From assembly GCF_005893125.1 (NCBI RefSeq), contig NZ_VCJS01000096.1, forward strand, positions 1-46,899: a DNA stretch of 46,899 bases, in the 5' to 3' direction. A program made the position numbers and the translations under genes. Source of the stretch: Nonomuraea basaltis (GTDB lineage: Bacteria; Actinomycetota; Actinomycetes; Streptosporangiales; Streptosporangiaceae). This document shows positions 16,801 to 23,825 of the stretch, piece after piece. The notes beneath the pieces were generated by a model, which did not search any database, had not been told where the DNA came from, and saw nothing but the letters and a program-made list of their open reading frames with translations. The number at the start of each line of letters is the position of its first letter. Positions within the stretch are counted from its first letter, which is position 1.

Positions 16801-18271
16801 TGGCGTACACGAACTCCAGGACCCGGCAGCCCTTCGTCTGCGGCGCGGTTTCGCAGGTGGCGGTGGGGACGGCGGTGGTCGGGCCGATGATCAGGCGAGG
16901 CCGCACCAGGCCGCTGGAGGTCTCGCTGACGACCTTGGTGGCGGAGTTGTCCGAGGGCAGGTACGTCGCCGAGACCTGCCAGCCCGTGGCGCCCTTGGCG
17001 AACGTGGTCGTCGCGGCGTCGGCCGTGGTCAGCGTCAGCGCGCCGGTGAGCGTGCCGGTCAAGGTCAGGTACTCCGAGCCGGGCTGCGCCGTCCACGTTC
17101 CGTCGGCGTTCCTGGTGAAGTCGACCCAGCCGCCGTCCACCCGGGTGAGCTGCACGGACGTCGCGGAGGTCTGCCTGGCGCCGGTGTAGTCGGACAGCGT
17201 CTGCTGGGTGACCACGCCGCTGGACCACTGCGGCCCGAAGATCGGCGCCTGGCCCGCCTGCGTGCCCGCCAGGTCGGGGTGGCGAGAGGAGGCCGCGCGG
17301 GTGACGACGGCGCCGAACGCGGAGACGTCCTGGGCGTCGAGAGCGTAGTCGCCGGTCAGCAGGTTCACCTGGCCCGGCCCGGCCGAGGACGTGGTGGCCG
17401 CGCCGGCATCGCGGTCGAGGACCATCTCGACGGGATCTGAGTAGATCGAGCCGGTGTAGACGCCCCTGACCGAGATCGTGCCGTCCTCTGCGAGGCTCTT
17501 GGCGGCGTTCCAGACGACGGGGGTGGAGGAGCCGTTCGTCACCGCGACGGGCCAGGTGACGGCTGTGCCGTCGGTCCTGGTCACGTCGGCCGCGGGAACG
17601 GCCTTCCAGGTGTCACTCTCGCCGCGACGGTACTGGAAGGTGGCTCCGGCGGGGCCGGCGGTGCCCTTCGCGGCCAGGGTGACACGGTTGGTGACCTGCG
17701 CGCCGTCCTGCGGCGAGGTCACCGCCACGGGGGCGGCGGCGGTCACGGTGGCTTCGGCGGTGGCGGTGGTCGTGGTCGTGGCTGCTGCGGCGGTCTGCGG
17801 TCGTGCGGCGGACTTCACCAGGTCTGCGGTCGTGATGGTGCCCGCCGTCACCTCGGCCGCGCCCGACCAGGGTGAGACGCGCTCGCCGGCCCGCAAGCGG
17901 GCCCGGAAGGAGTACCCCGCACCCGCCTCCAGCCGGTCCAGGCCGAAGTCGGCCGGCAGCACGGTCACGGCCGCGCCGCTCCTGACCGTCCTGGTGAGCG
18001 TCAGCGCAGCCCGGCCCGTACGCCGTAGTTCGAAGTCGGCCTTGACCTCGGCCAGGTCGGGGACGGCGGCCACGGCGCGGAAGGCGGGGGTGAGGGTCGT
18101 GGTGCGGCGTGGCATACCCGAGGTGGTGGGCCCGACCTCGGCCCGGGGCGCGGGCAGCGGGCCCGGCGCCGTCGTGCCCTGCCACGCGCGCGTCGTCTCG
18201 GCCACCGCGGCCTGCTGGACGACGAGTAAGAGGGTGAGGGTGGAAACGATGGCGCCTGTAAGACGTCTCAT
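13859..18271 (-). CDS. Secreted RHS/YD-repeat protein with Trp-rich C-terminal domain
   Basis: 1470 residues. Signal peptide (IVSTLTLLLVVQQAAVA core), Ala/Thr-rich region, a fibronectin-like portion (about 60-150), then many YD repeats (YDAAGRVSQLTPPG, YDALDRPVKVSD, YDAAGRLTMAQDS) forming the RHS shell. The RHS core ends with GARLYAPRIGRFLQTDPIRGG and YDYAGQDPLTKADISG. After it comes a unique 97-residue tail (from residue 1374) rich in Arg/Lys and holding ten Trp, ending HGGYCK. Such tails are usually toxins or processed effector domains. I recognise no nuclease or ADP-ribosyltransferase motif. No immunity gene follows: the next gene is a convergent regulator overlapping the stop. AGGAG precedes the ATG at good distance. 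Export by Sec is likely; no type VI genes are near. Confidence 0.88.
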   Translation of the reverse strand: MRRLTGAIVSTLTLLLVVQQAAVAETTRAWQGTTAPGPLPAPRAEVGPTTSGMPRRTTTLTPAFRAVAAVPDLAEVKADFELRRTGRAALTLTRTVRSGAAVTVLPADFGLDRLEAGAGYSFRARLRAGERVSPWSGAAEVTAGTITTADLVKSAARPQTAAAATTTTTATAEATVTAAAPVAVTSPQDGAQVTNRVTLAAKGTAGPAGATFQYRRGESDTWKAVPAADVTRTDGTAVTWPVAVTNGSSTPVVWNAAKSLAEDGTISVRGVYTGSIYSDPVEMVLDRDAGAATTSSAGPGQVNLLTGDYALDAQDVSAFGAVVTRAASSRHPDLAGTQAGQAPIFGPQWSSGVVTQQTLSDYTGARQTSATSVQLTRVDGGWVDFTRNADGTWTAQPGSEYLTLTGTLTGALTLTTADAATTTFAKGATGWQVSATYLPSDNSATKVVSETSSGLVRPRLIIGPTTAVPTATCETAPQTKGCRVLEFVYATATTATSSVPGDYTGRVKQLRQWATDPGAAAATAVVVAAYAYDTSGRLVTHWDPRITPSLRTAYAYDAAGRVSQLTPPGELPFTFTYDADGALLKASRPTLKQGSRTETAGVADIWLVYDVPLTGDTAPYQLGADDVDAWGQVDAAVTGTAIFPSGPHPDTHDGTQVEFKGDYWYAGVSYLNAAGHEVNNLAPGYNLSVTEYDSRGNPVRNLTARNRELATSTPEEEPRLVHLGLADVNQAVRADLLSTVYVYSDDGQRELERFGPLHAVSVPGGAWLAAREHTVTEYDAGRPDTAKVSGLPTKVTVGAAVPGEDGDRDTRTTTTAYNWSTGQATSTAQDPAGLNIVRTTAYDGQGRVTETKLPSGAATTTTYWSATGTGMCAGLPEWADLACRVSPAGAPVKITEYNRYGQPAKITETSGTTTRTSTFGYDAAGRAATLAITGGLGTAVPTQTVTYDQATGRTAKVSGGGSAITTELDALGRRTRYDDGRGGVTTTEYDALDRPVKVSDNVPSSTTYVYDVDEEPRGLPISMTDSVAGTFTATYDSDGMVDKQTLPGGVTYTSFWDEAGNLVERDYRRTGGELLLYDWVDASIHDQWVSRTGTGGGWQDYTYDAAGRLTMAQDSTDTTCARRDYTYDRNSNRTSSATAGSCASSGATTAYAYDAADRLTATGYVYDGFGRTTATPDSTFDYYANNLVNRQTTGSARQTWSLDAAGRLAGWTTETRGADGVWQQSGAKAGHYGAEGDRPSWIAENGSGTVTRFVTGLEGDVAASTGATGSVELLLTDLHGDVGGSFAVSGGTVQHYAFDEYGNATGTSAGRYGWLGGQQRSAETPGQTMVMGARLYAPRIGRFLQTDPIRGGSDNAYDYAGQDPLTKADISGLAKRKWSKKWFVRYKLQVWWNRRETKRMRDFWDAFQELLTDYWRFIPFSWGLGESLAAFAWHVHYLARTAVRTKGCVTAVAYVWGWMNASIYHGGYCK

Positions 18272-18530
18272 GCATGCTCCTGCCCAGGAAATGAGTGTCC
18301 TGCGAGCAGTCCAGGCGAGCGCGATCTTGAGGTCAAGGGATCATCGCAGAGACCGGAAACGCGTGCCTAAGCCGTACCGGCGGGGTGGGCCGGCGATGCC
18401 TATCCAGCGGCCCGGGGATGCTGATCCGGGCGGCGATCGGCGGATGCGATGGAGGCGCGACCTCGATGGGGACCTTCACCCCGGTCAACGCCACGACGGC
18501 GGCCGTACCGGTCCGGACGAGCGGGCGACG

Positions 18531-19799
18531 TCACACGGCGGTTGCGTCCGCCGCCTCGCCCTCGGGGGACAGTGGTTGGGCGCTGTCGGTCGGACGGCCG
18601 TGGCCGAGAGTCAACTCGCTTTGCAGGACGAGGACCGCCCCACCGATCGCCGCGGCGTCCGACCCGCTGACCGATGGCACGACCCGCACCCGGTGAGCCC
18701 GCCGCGCGAAGGTGCGGCGGTCCACCTCCTCCTGGATCACCGACTGGTAGATCGAACCGGCGACCGCGAAACTCGGCCCGGCGAGGACGACTGTGTCGAG
18801 GTCGAACAGGGTGGTCATGGTGACCGCGGCATAACCCAGATAGCGGGCCGACCGTTCGACCAGGCCTCGGGCGGCCGGGTCGCCGGCGTTCGCCGCGGCT
18901 GCGAGCCGCGTGAACTCGGTGAGGAAGTCGTCTCCGGTCGTATCGAGCGCCAGCCGCTGGCCAAGCCCGGGCGTCGTCAGCGCCTGCTTGACCAACGCGG
19001 CCGGGCCGGCGTAGTTCTCCAGGCAACCGCGGTTGCCACAAGGACACTCGTCCCCGTTGACGTCGATGGAGATGTGGCCGATCTCCACGCTGTTCGAAGA
19101 GCTGCCGCGATAGACCTCTCCTGCGATCACCACGCCACCGCCGATCCCGGTGGCCATGTAGATGCAGCCGTAGGTGCTGCGTGGCTCTACCGCACCCATC
19201 CAGTACTCACCGATCGCGGCCGCCGCCGCGTCGTTGTCCAACAGGACCGGCAGACCGAGGCTCTCGGCGAGACGGTCCGCGATCGGGTAACCGAACCACT
19301 CCTCGGTGGGCTGCGGGGTCAGCAACACACCAGTCCGCCGATCCTGCGGCCCATAGCTGACCAAGCCGACTCCCAGCACCTTGTCACGATCGACGGCCGC
19401 CGTGTCGAGCAGCGCGTTTACCTGCGTGGCCACCGACGACAGACCGCGCTCCGGCGGCATCGACGACACTCCGCTGAACGACATCCTCGCGATCTGCCGG
19501 CCGGCCAGATCAACCACAACGATCACGCACGTATTGCGTTCCAGCTGCACCCCGACGCTGTAGCGGGCCGAAGGATTGAGCTGGACGAGCATCGGTCGCT
19601 TGCCACCCGTCGACGCCCCCAGCCCCGCCTCGACGACCAGACCGTCGACCATGAGCTCACGCACGACCTCGGAGATCGTCGGTGCAGTCAAACCGGTCGC
19701 CCCCACGAGCTCCACCCGGCTGATCGCCCGCGCCGCCCGGATCAAGTCGAGCACCATTCCGCGGGTCTTCGTCCGAGTTGCCCAGATGGGGCTCGTCAC
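18531..19799 (-). CDS. ROK family transcriptional repressor
   Basis: 422 residues from GTG at 19799, fixed by GGGAGG 7-8 bases upstream. An N-terminal winged helix-turn-helix (about 15-60, with LVGATGLTAPTISEVVRELM) is followed by a ROK sugar-kinase-like domain with LLDNDAAAAAIGEYW, an ATP-type loop GIGGGVV (218-224) and the zinc motif His242 plus CPCGNRGCLE (Cys252, 254, 259). ROK repressors release DNA on binding a sugar. It is divergent from the cellulase gene with 213 bases between starts, so it probably controls the cellulase in response to cello-oligosaccharides or glucose. The sugar is inferred. 259 bases between it and the RHS gene hold no visible gene. Confidence 0.9.
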   Translation of the reverse strand: MTSPIWATRTKTRGMVLDLIRAARAISRVELVGATGLTAPTISEVVRELMVDGLVVEAGLGASTGGKRPMLVQLNPSARYSVGVQLERNTCVIVVVDLAGRQIARMSFSGVSSMPPERGLSSVATQVNALLDTAAVDRDKVLGVGLVSYGPQDRRTGVLLTPQPTEEWFGYPIADRLAESLGLPVLLDNDAAAAAIGEYWMGAVEPRSTYGCIYMATGIGGGVVIAGEVYRGSSSNSVEIGHISIDVNGDECPCGNRGCLENYAGPAALVKQALTTPGLGQRLALDTTGDDFLTEFTRLAAAANAGDPAARGLVERSARYLGYAAVTMTTLFDLDTVVLAGPSFAVAGSIYQSVIQEEVDRRTFARRAHRVRVVPSVSGSDAAAIGGAVLVLQSELTLGHGRPTDSAQPLSPEGEAADATAV

Positions 19800-19940
19800 C
19801 GTGCCACCTCCCACACCCTGATGTACAAAAGCTACCTTATTTTCACCCACCCACCGGACGAGCAGCTCCACCGCCAAGCCCTTGAGCTGGGGTCCTATCC
19901 CGACCTCCAGGTGCTCTTCTTCCTGGATATACCTTCGCAA

Positions 19941-19969
19941 TTGACTTTCATAACTTTGCTAACTAAGCA
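19941..19969 (+). promoter_or_regulatory. Cellulase promoter with ROK-like operator
   Basis: TTGACT (19941-19946), a 17-base spacer and TAAGCA (19964-19969) form a good promoter in an unusually AT-rich stretch. CTTTGCTAACTAAGC over the -10 box resembles the TTAGTTAGC half-sites seen for ROK repressors such as XylR. Binding by the divergent ROK protein is inference. Confidence 0.45.
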
Positions 19970-20012
19970 TGCTGGAGCAGCTGTCCGCATCTATCTCGAA
20001 CAGAGGGATCAG

Positions 20013-21509
20013 ATGAAACATCGTCATGCGCTGCTCACGTTCGGCGCCGTCGGAGTCCTGGCACTGGGCAGCATGGCAGCGACCACGCTCCCCTCGTCGG
20101 CTGCCGCCACTGGCTGCTCCGTCACGTACACCGTCCAGAGCCAGTGGCCCAGCGGGTTCACCGCCGACGTGGCCATCACCAACCTCGGCTCCGCCGTCAC
20201 GGGGTGGACCTTAACGTTCGACTTCCCCGACGCCGACCAGAAGGTCACCCAAGGCTGGAGCGCCACCTGGACGCAGTCCGGGGCTCACGTATCCGCCGCC
20301 GGCCTGAATTGGAACGGGTCACTGGACACCGGCGCGTCCGCCTCCATCGGCTTCGCCGGAGCATGGAAGGGCGCCAACCCGGTACCCACCTCGTTCGCGC
20401 TCAACGGCACAACCTGTACCGGCTCGGTGACCACGCCGACCCCCACCACAACCACCAGTCCCTCCCCCAGCCCCAGTGGTCCGGCACCACGCCTGCGGGT
20501 GTCCGGCAACAAGATCGTCACATCGGACGGCAAGCCTTACCGCCTGCTCGGCGTGGACCGCTCAAGCGGCGAATACGCCTGCGTGCAAGGCAAAGGCCAA
20601 TGGGACAGCGGCCCGGTCGACCAAGCCTCGGTCGATGCCATGAAGAGCTGGAACATCCACGCGGTGCGCCTGCCGTTGAACGAAGAATGCTGGCTCGGCG
20701 TCAACGGCTCGCCCAGCGGCGCCACCTACCAGCAGGGCGTGAAGGCCTACGTCAACCTGCTGGTCGCCAACGGCATCACCCCGATCCTCGACCTGCACTG
20801 GACCTCGGGCGCCTACAGCAACGGGCCGGACTGGCACTGCAAGGACGCCACCGCGACGTGCCAGAAGCCGATGCCGGACGCGCAGTACGCCCCCCAGTTC
20901 TGGACCGGCGTCGCGAACACCTTCAAAGGCAACGACTCTGTCGTCTTCGATCTGTTCAACGAGCCGTACCCGGAGATCGGCAGCGACTGGAACAAGACCT
21001 TGGGCTGGCAGTGCCTGCGAGACGGCGGCACCTGCACCGGCATTCCCTATGAGGTGGCCGGCATGCAGGACCTGGTCGACGCGGTCCGGGCAACCGGCGC
21101 GACCAACGTCCTCATGGTGGGCGGCCTGGAGTGGGCCAACGACATGCGGGAGTGGCTGGCATACAAGCCGAACGACCCGCTGAACAACATCGCCGCGTCC
21201 TGGCATGCGTACAGCTTCAACGCCTGCGCCACCGCGTCCTGCTGGGACACCCAAATCGCCCCGCTCGCCCAGCAGGTACCTGTAGTGATCGGCGAGTTTG
21301 GCCAGGACAACTGCGGCTACGACTACATGGACACGCTGATGGACTGGGCCACCGCACACGGCCTGTCCCACCTGGCATGGACCTGGAACCCGTGGGGCTG
21401 CAGCACCGGCGGCGTCCTTATCAAGGACTGGAACGGTACCCCCGAACCCGGCGTCGGCGAAGGCTACAAGGCCCACTTGCTCACCCAAAATCCCTACACA
21501 ACCCCGTAA
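20013..21509 (+). CDS. Secreted CBM2-GH5 cellulase (endoglucanase)
   Basis: 498 residues. Signal peptide 1-31; CBM2 cellulose-binding module about 34-137, framed by Cys35 and Cys135; Thr/Pro/Ser linker about 140-157; GH5 catalytic domain about 160-495. Acid/base Glu317 is in DLFNEPYPE and nucleophile Glu428 in VVIGEFGQD; the HW motif LDLHWTSGAY is present. It should cut internal beta-1,4 bonds in cellulose outside the cell. The ATG at 20013 is chosen since the signal peptide starts there and AGAGGG lies about 8 bases upstream; the frame is open far upstream but that part is non-coding in character. A divergent ROK repressor and a strong terminator frame it as a single-gene unit. Confidence 0.93.
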   Translation: MKHRHALLTFGAVGVLALGSMAATTLPSSAAATGCSVTYTVQSQWPSGFTADVAITNLGSAVTGWTLTFDFPDADQKVTQGWSATWTQSGAHVSAAGLNWNGSLDTGASASIGFAGAWKGANPVPTSFALNGTTCTGSVTTPTPTTTTSPSPSPSGPAPRLRVSGNKIVTSDGKPYRLLGVDRSSGEYACVQGKGQWDSGPVDQASVDAMKSWNIHAVRLPLNEECWLGVNGSPSGATYQQGVKAYVNLLVANGITPILDLHWTSGAYSNGPDWHCKDATATCQKPMPDAQYAPQFWTGVANTFKGNDSVVFDLFNEPYPEIGSDWNKTLGWQCLRDGGTCTGIPYEVAGMQDLVDAVRATGATNVLMVGGLEWANDMREWLAYKPNDPLNNIAASWHAYSFNACATASCWDTQIAPLAQQVPVVIGEFGQDNCGYDYMDTLMDWATAHGLSHLAWTWNPWGCSTGGVLIKDWNGTPEPGVGEGYKAHLLTQNPYTTP

Positions 21510-21600
21510 CCGACCACCCAATGCCAGGGCTGTCGAAATGCTGTGAGCAGAACGCTCGGCCGAGGCGCCGCCCCACCGCCCTGCCCCCACGGCAGCCTCC

Positions 21601-21646
21601 GGCGGGGCGGGCGCTGATCACATCCGCGCCCGCCCCGCCTTCTTAT
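21601..21646 (+). terminator. Strong intrinsic terminator after the cellulase
   Basis: A perfect 14-bp GC stem (21601-21614 with 21626-21639), an 11-base loop and then TTCTTAT. It lies 92 bases past the cellulase stop and separates it from the flavoprotein gene. The rest of 21510-21825 holds only this hairpin and the candidate operator described separately. Confidence 0.85.
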
Positions 21647-21740
21647 CTGAGTCACTCCACCGTCCTGCTTAACCCTGTTGCAGGTACGCGCGAAAGTGAT
21701 CTACCCCTTGACTTCAACAGCATTACTGGCGCAGCTTATG

Positions 21741-21757
21741 CACTAACTAGTCCGTAC
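21741..21757 (+). promoter_or_regulatory. Candidate operator shared with the QsuB-type gene
   Basis: CACTAACTAGTCCGTAC lies 70-85 bases before the flavoprotein start. Its reverse complement, GTACGGACTAGTTAG, matches GTACGAACTAGATAC before the QsuB-type gene (26628-26642): within the first 14 positions only two differ. A single regulator may control both genes. TTGACT at 21708-21713 may be a -35 box. Confidence 0.45.
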
Positions 21758-21825
21758 TTTTTCGAACCGAGTCCACATCAGGACCATCCGCGACGCCGAA
21801 CGCTCCGGCGTGGGCAGGTAAGAAG

Positions 21826-23820
21826 GTGTCCTTGCGGCGAAAGGGAGCGGTGGGGGCCGCGATCACGAGCGGGGACGGGCCGGCCGTGGGCCAGCCTCTG
21901 GCTCTGGGCCCCGCACGCCTGCGCAACCGATTCGTCTCGGCGCCAATGGAACGCAACTACTGCGAGATCGACGGCACCGTGACCCACCGCTACATCGAGT
22001 ACTTGACCCGGCGGGCACGCGGCGGCGCGGCCCTGGTGTTCGCCGAGGCCGCCTACGTACGCGCGGACGGCAGGGGCCGGCTGCGCCAGATGGGCGTCGA
22101 CGTCGACGCGCGCATCCCCGGCGTCGCCCGGCTGGCCGCCGCCGTGCACGCCGAGGGCGCTCTGTTCGGTGTCGAGCTGAACCACGGGGGCCGTACGGCC
22201 CAGGGCGCGGTCAGCGGGTTCCGGCCGGTCGCGCCTTCCCCCATGCCATGTCTGCCGGCCGGTGGCGAGATGCCACGAGAACTGGCCACCGCGGAGGTGC
22301 ACGAGCTGGTCGAGGCCTACGCGGAAGGCGCCCGCCGCTGCCGCGAAGCGGACGTGGATGTGATCTCGATCCACGGCGCGCACGGCTACCTCGTGCACCA
22401 GTTCCTCTCCCCCGCATTCAACCTGCGTACCGACGAGTTCGCCGGCCCTCTCCGCTTCCTCGGCCTTGTCATCGAGGCGGTCCGGCAGCAGGCAGGAACC
22501 GATGTGGCCGTCGGTTTGAGGCTCTCCGCACACGAGGGATTCGAGGGTGGCCTGACAACAGAGCACACCTTCGAGCTGATCTCGCGCACCCGCCTGGACC
22601 TGCTGGACTTCCTCGACGTCTCGGCCGGGTCCTACGAGGCAGGGCAATGGATCATCCAGCCCGGCGAATGGGAGCGCGGCCTGCTCGCCCCGTACGCGGA
22701 GCGCTACCGCGCGCTGGGGCTGCCGGTCGGCGTCGCCGGCCGGATCAGCACCCCAGAGAGCGCCGAGGCGATCGTGGCCGGTGGCCGGGCCGACTTCGTC
22801 TCCCTGGCCCGTACGCTCCATGCCGACCCCGATTTTCCCCGCCACGCTCTCACCGGCGGCCTCTACCGGCCGTGCATCGCCTGCAATCACTGCATCGATC
22901 AGCTCGGCACCGGAGAGCCGATCCCCTGCTCGGTCAACCCTCTGGCGGGCCGCGAGTACCTCGGCGCGCCGAGCGCCCCCTCGAAGAAGGCGTCGGTGGT
23001 AGTGATCGGCGCGGGTCCGGCCGGCCTCGAAGCAGCACGGCAGTTGGCCCAGCAAGGTCAGAGTGTGCAGGTGCTGGAACGCGCGGGGCATGTCGGTGGC
23101 CAGTTCGCGCTCGCCGGCCGCCTCCATGCTTATCCGGAATATCACCGCATCCTGAGGTGGTGCACCGCCGAACTTGACCGGCTCGGTGTCACCGTCCGCA
23201 CCAGCGTCCCCGTCACCGCGGAGGTGCTGGCACAACACGAGGCGGACGCCATCGTGCTGGCCACCGGCGGCACTGGCCGCATGCCGGACATCCCGGGCGT
23301 CCGCCTGCCCCATGTCTTCGACGTACGCCACTGGCTCGCCCTCGACGAGGACGTCCCCCATGCCTGTGTCGTCTGGGGCGCCGACCGCGAGGGCGTCGCC
23401 GTAGCCGACCACCTGGCCGCCGGCGGGGCCGAGGTGCTGCTCATCGGTTCTCAGCCGAGCCTCGCCCCCGACGTCGGCCGCCGCGCCAAGATTCTCATGG
23501 TGCCGAGGCTTACCGGGAATCCGAAGGTGCGCATCCTCCGGGCGTCTGCGATCTCGTCCATCGAACCCGATCGCCTGCTTGTCCGGTCCGACGGCCACGA
23601 AGAATGGCAGCCCGTGTCCGGACCTCTGCTGATTTCCCATGGTGTCGCCCCGCGCACCGACCTGCTCGCGGCCTGCGGGGCTCGGCGGCCGCGGCTCGGT
23701 GTCCACGTGATTGGAGACGCCGGGGGAAGCGGCGGCTCGATCCACCAGTGCTTCCTGGCGGCGGAGGAGGTGGCCCGTACCATCGGCCAGGCATGCGACG
23801 CCGGCGAGCACGCCCCCTGA
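21826..23820 (+). CDS. FMN/FAD/Fe-S oxidoreductase of the 2,4-dienoyl-CoA reductase type
   Basis: 664 residues, GTG start with AGAAG just before it. Residues about 25-355 form an Old-Yellow-Enzyme TIM barrel (LNHGGRTA; HGAHGYLVHQFLSPAFNLRT, the family signature). A 4Fe-4S cluster motif follows, CIACNHC then Cys after 11 residues (IPCSVNPLAGRE). The rest is an FAD/NAD(P)-binding region with VVVIGAGPAGLEAARQLA and later a TGGTGRMPDIPG segment. This FadH-like architecture carries electrons from NAD(P)H through FAD and Fe-S to FMN, reducing activated double bonds. It ends 5 bases from the convergent QsuB-type stop and shares an upstream motif with it, suggesting a step in the same aromatic or shikimate-related pathway. 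Substrate unknown. Confidence 0.88.
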   Translation: MSLRRKGAVGAAITSGDGPAVGQPLALGPARLRNRFVSAPMERNYCEIDGTVTHRYIEYLTRRARGGAALVFAEAAYVRADGRGRLRQMGVDVDARIPGVARLAAAVHAEGALFGVELNHGGRTAQGAVSGFRPVAPSPMPCLPAGGEMPRELATAEVHELVEAYAEGARRCREADVDVISIHGAHGYLVHQFLSPAFNLRTDEFAGPLRFLGLVIEAVRQQAGTDVAVGLRLSAHEGFEGGLTTEHTFELISRTRLDLLDFLDVSAGSYEAGQWIIQPGEWERGLLAPYAERYRALGLPVGVAGRISTPESAEAIVAGGRADFVSLARTLHADPDFPRHALTGGLYRPCIACNHCIDQLGTGEPIPCSVNPLAGREYLGAPSAPSKKASVVVIGAGPAGLEAARQLAQQGQSVQVLERAGHVGGQFALAGRLHAYPEYHRILRWCTAELDRLGVTVRTSVPVTAEVLAQHEADAIVLATGGTGRMPDIPGVRLPHVFDVRHWLALDEDVPHACVVWGADREGVAVADHLAAGGAEVLLIGSQPSLAPDVGRRAKILMVPRLTGNPKVRILRASAISSIEPDRLLVRSDGHEEWQPVSGPLLISHGVAPRTDLLAACGARRPRLGVHVIGDAGGSGGSIHQCFLAAEEVARTIGQACDAGEHAP

Positions 23821-23825
23821 TCGAT

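Noticed and set aside
14579..17440. Large open frame opposite the RHS gene
   Set aside because: It is a GC-bias shadow, Gly/Arg/Val-rich with no recognisable domain, while the opposite strand encodes clear YD repeats.
13859..18271. Type VI secretion RHS effector
   Set aside because: The protein has a Sec signal peptide and no type VI genes are present; the organism looks Gram-positive.
11118..18271. Secondary-metabolite gene cluster around the LAL regulator
   Set aside because: No polyketide, peptide-synthetase, terpene or RiPP enzyme genes are present.
17478..20012. Long open plus-strand frame joined to the cellulase gene
   Set aside because: The part before 20013 runs antisense to the RHS and ROK genes, with Arg/Val-rich low-complexity character; the signal peptide and ribosome site fix the cellulase start at 20013.
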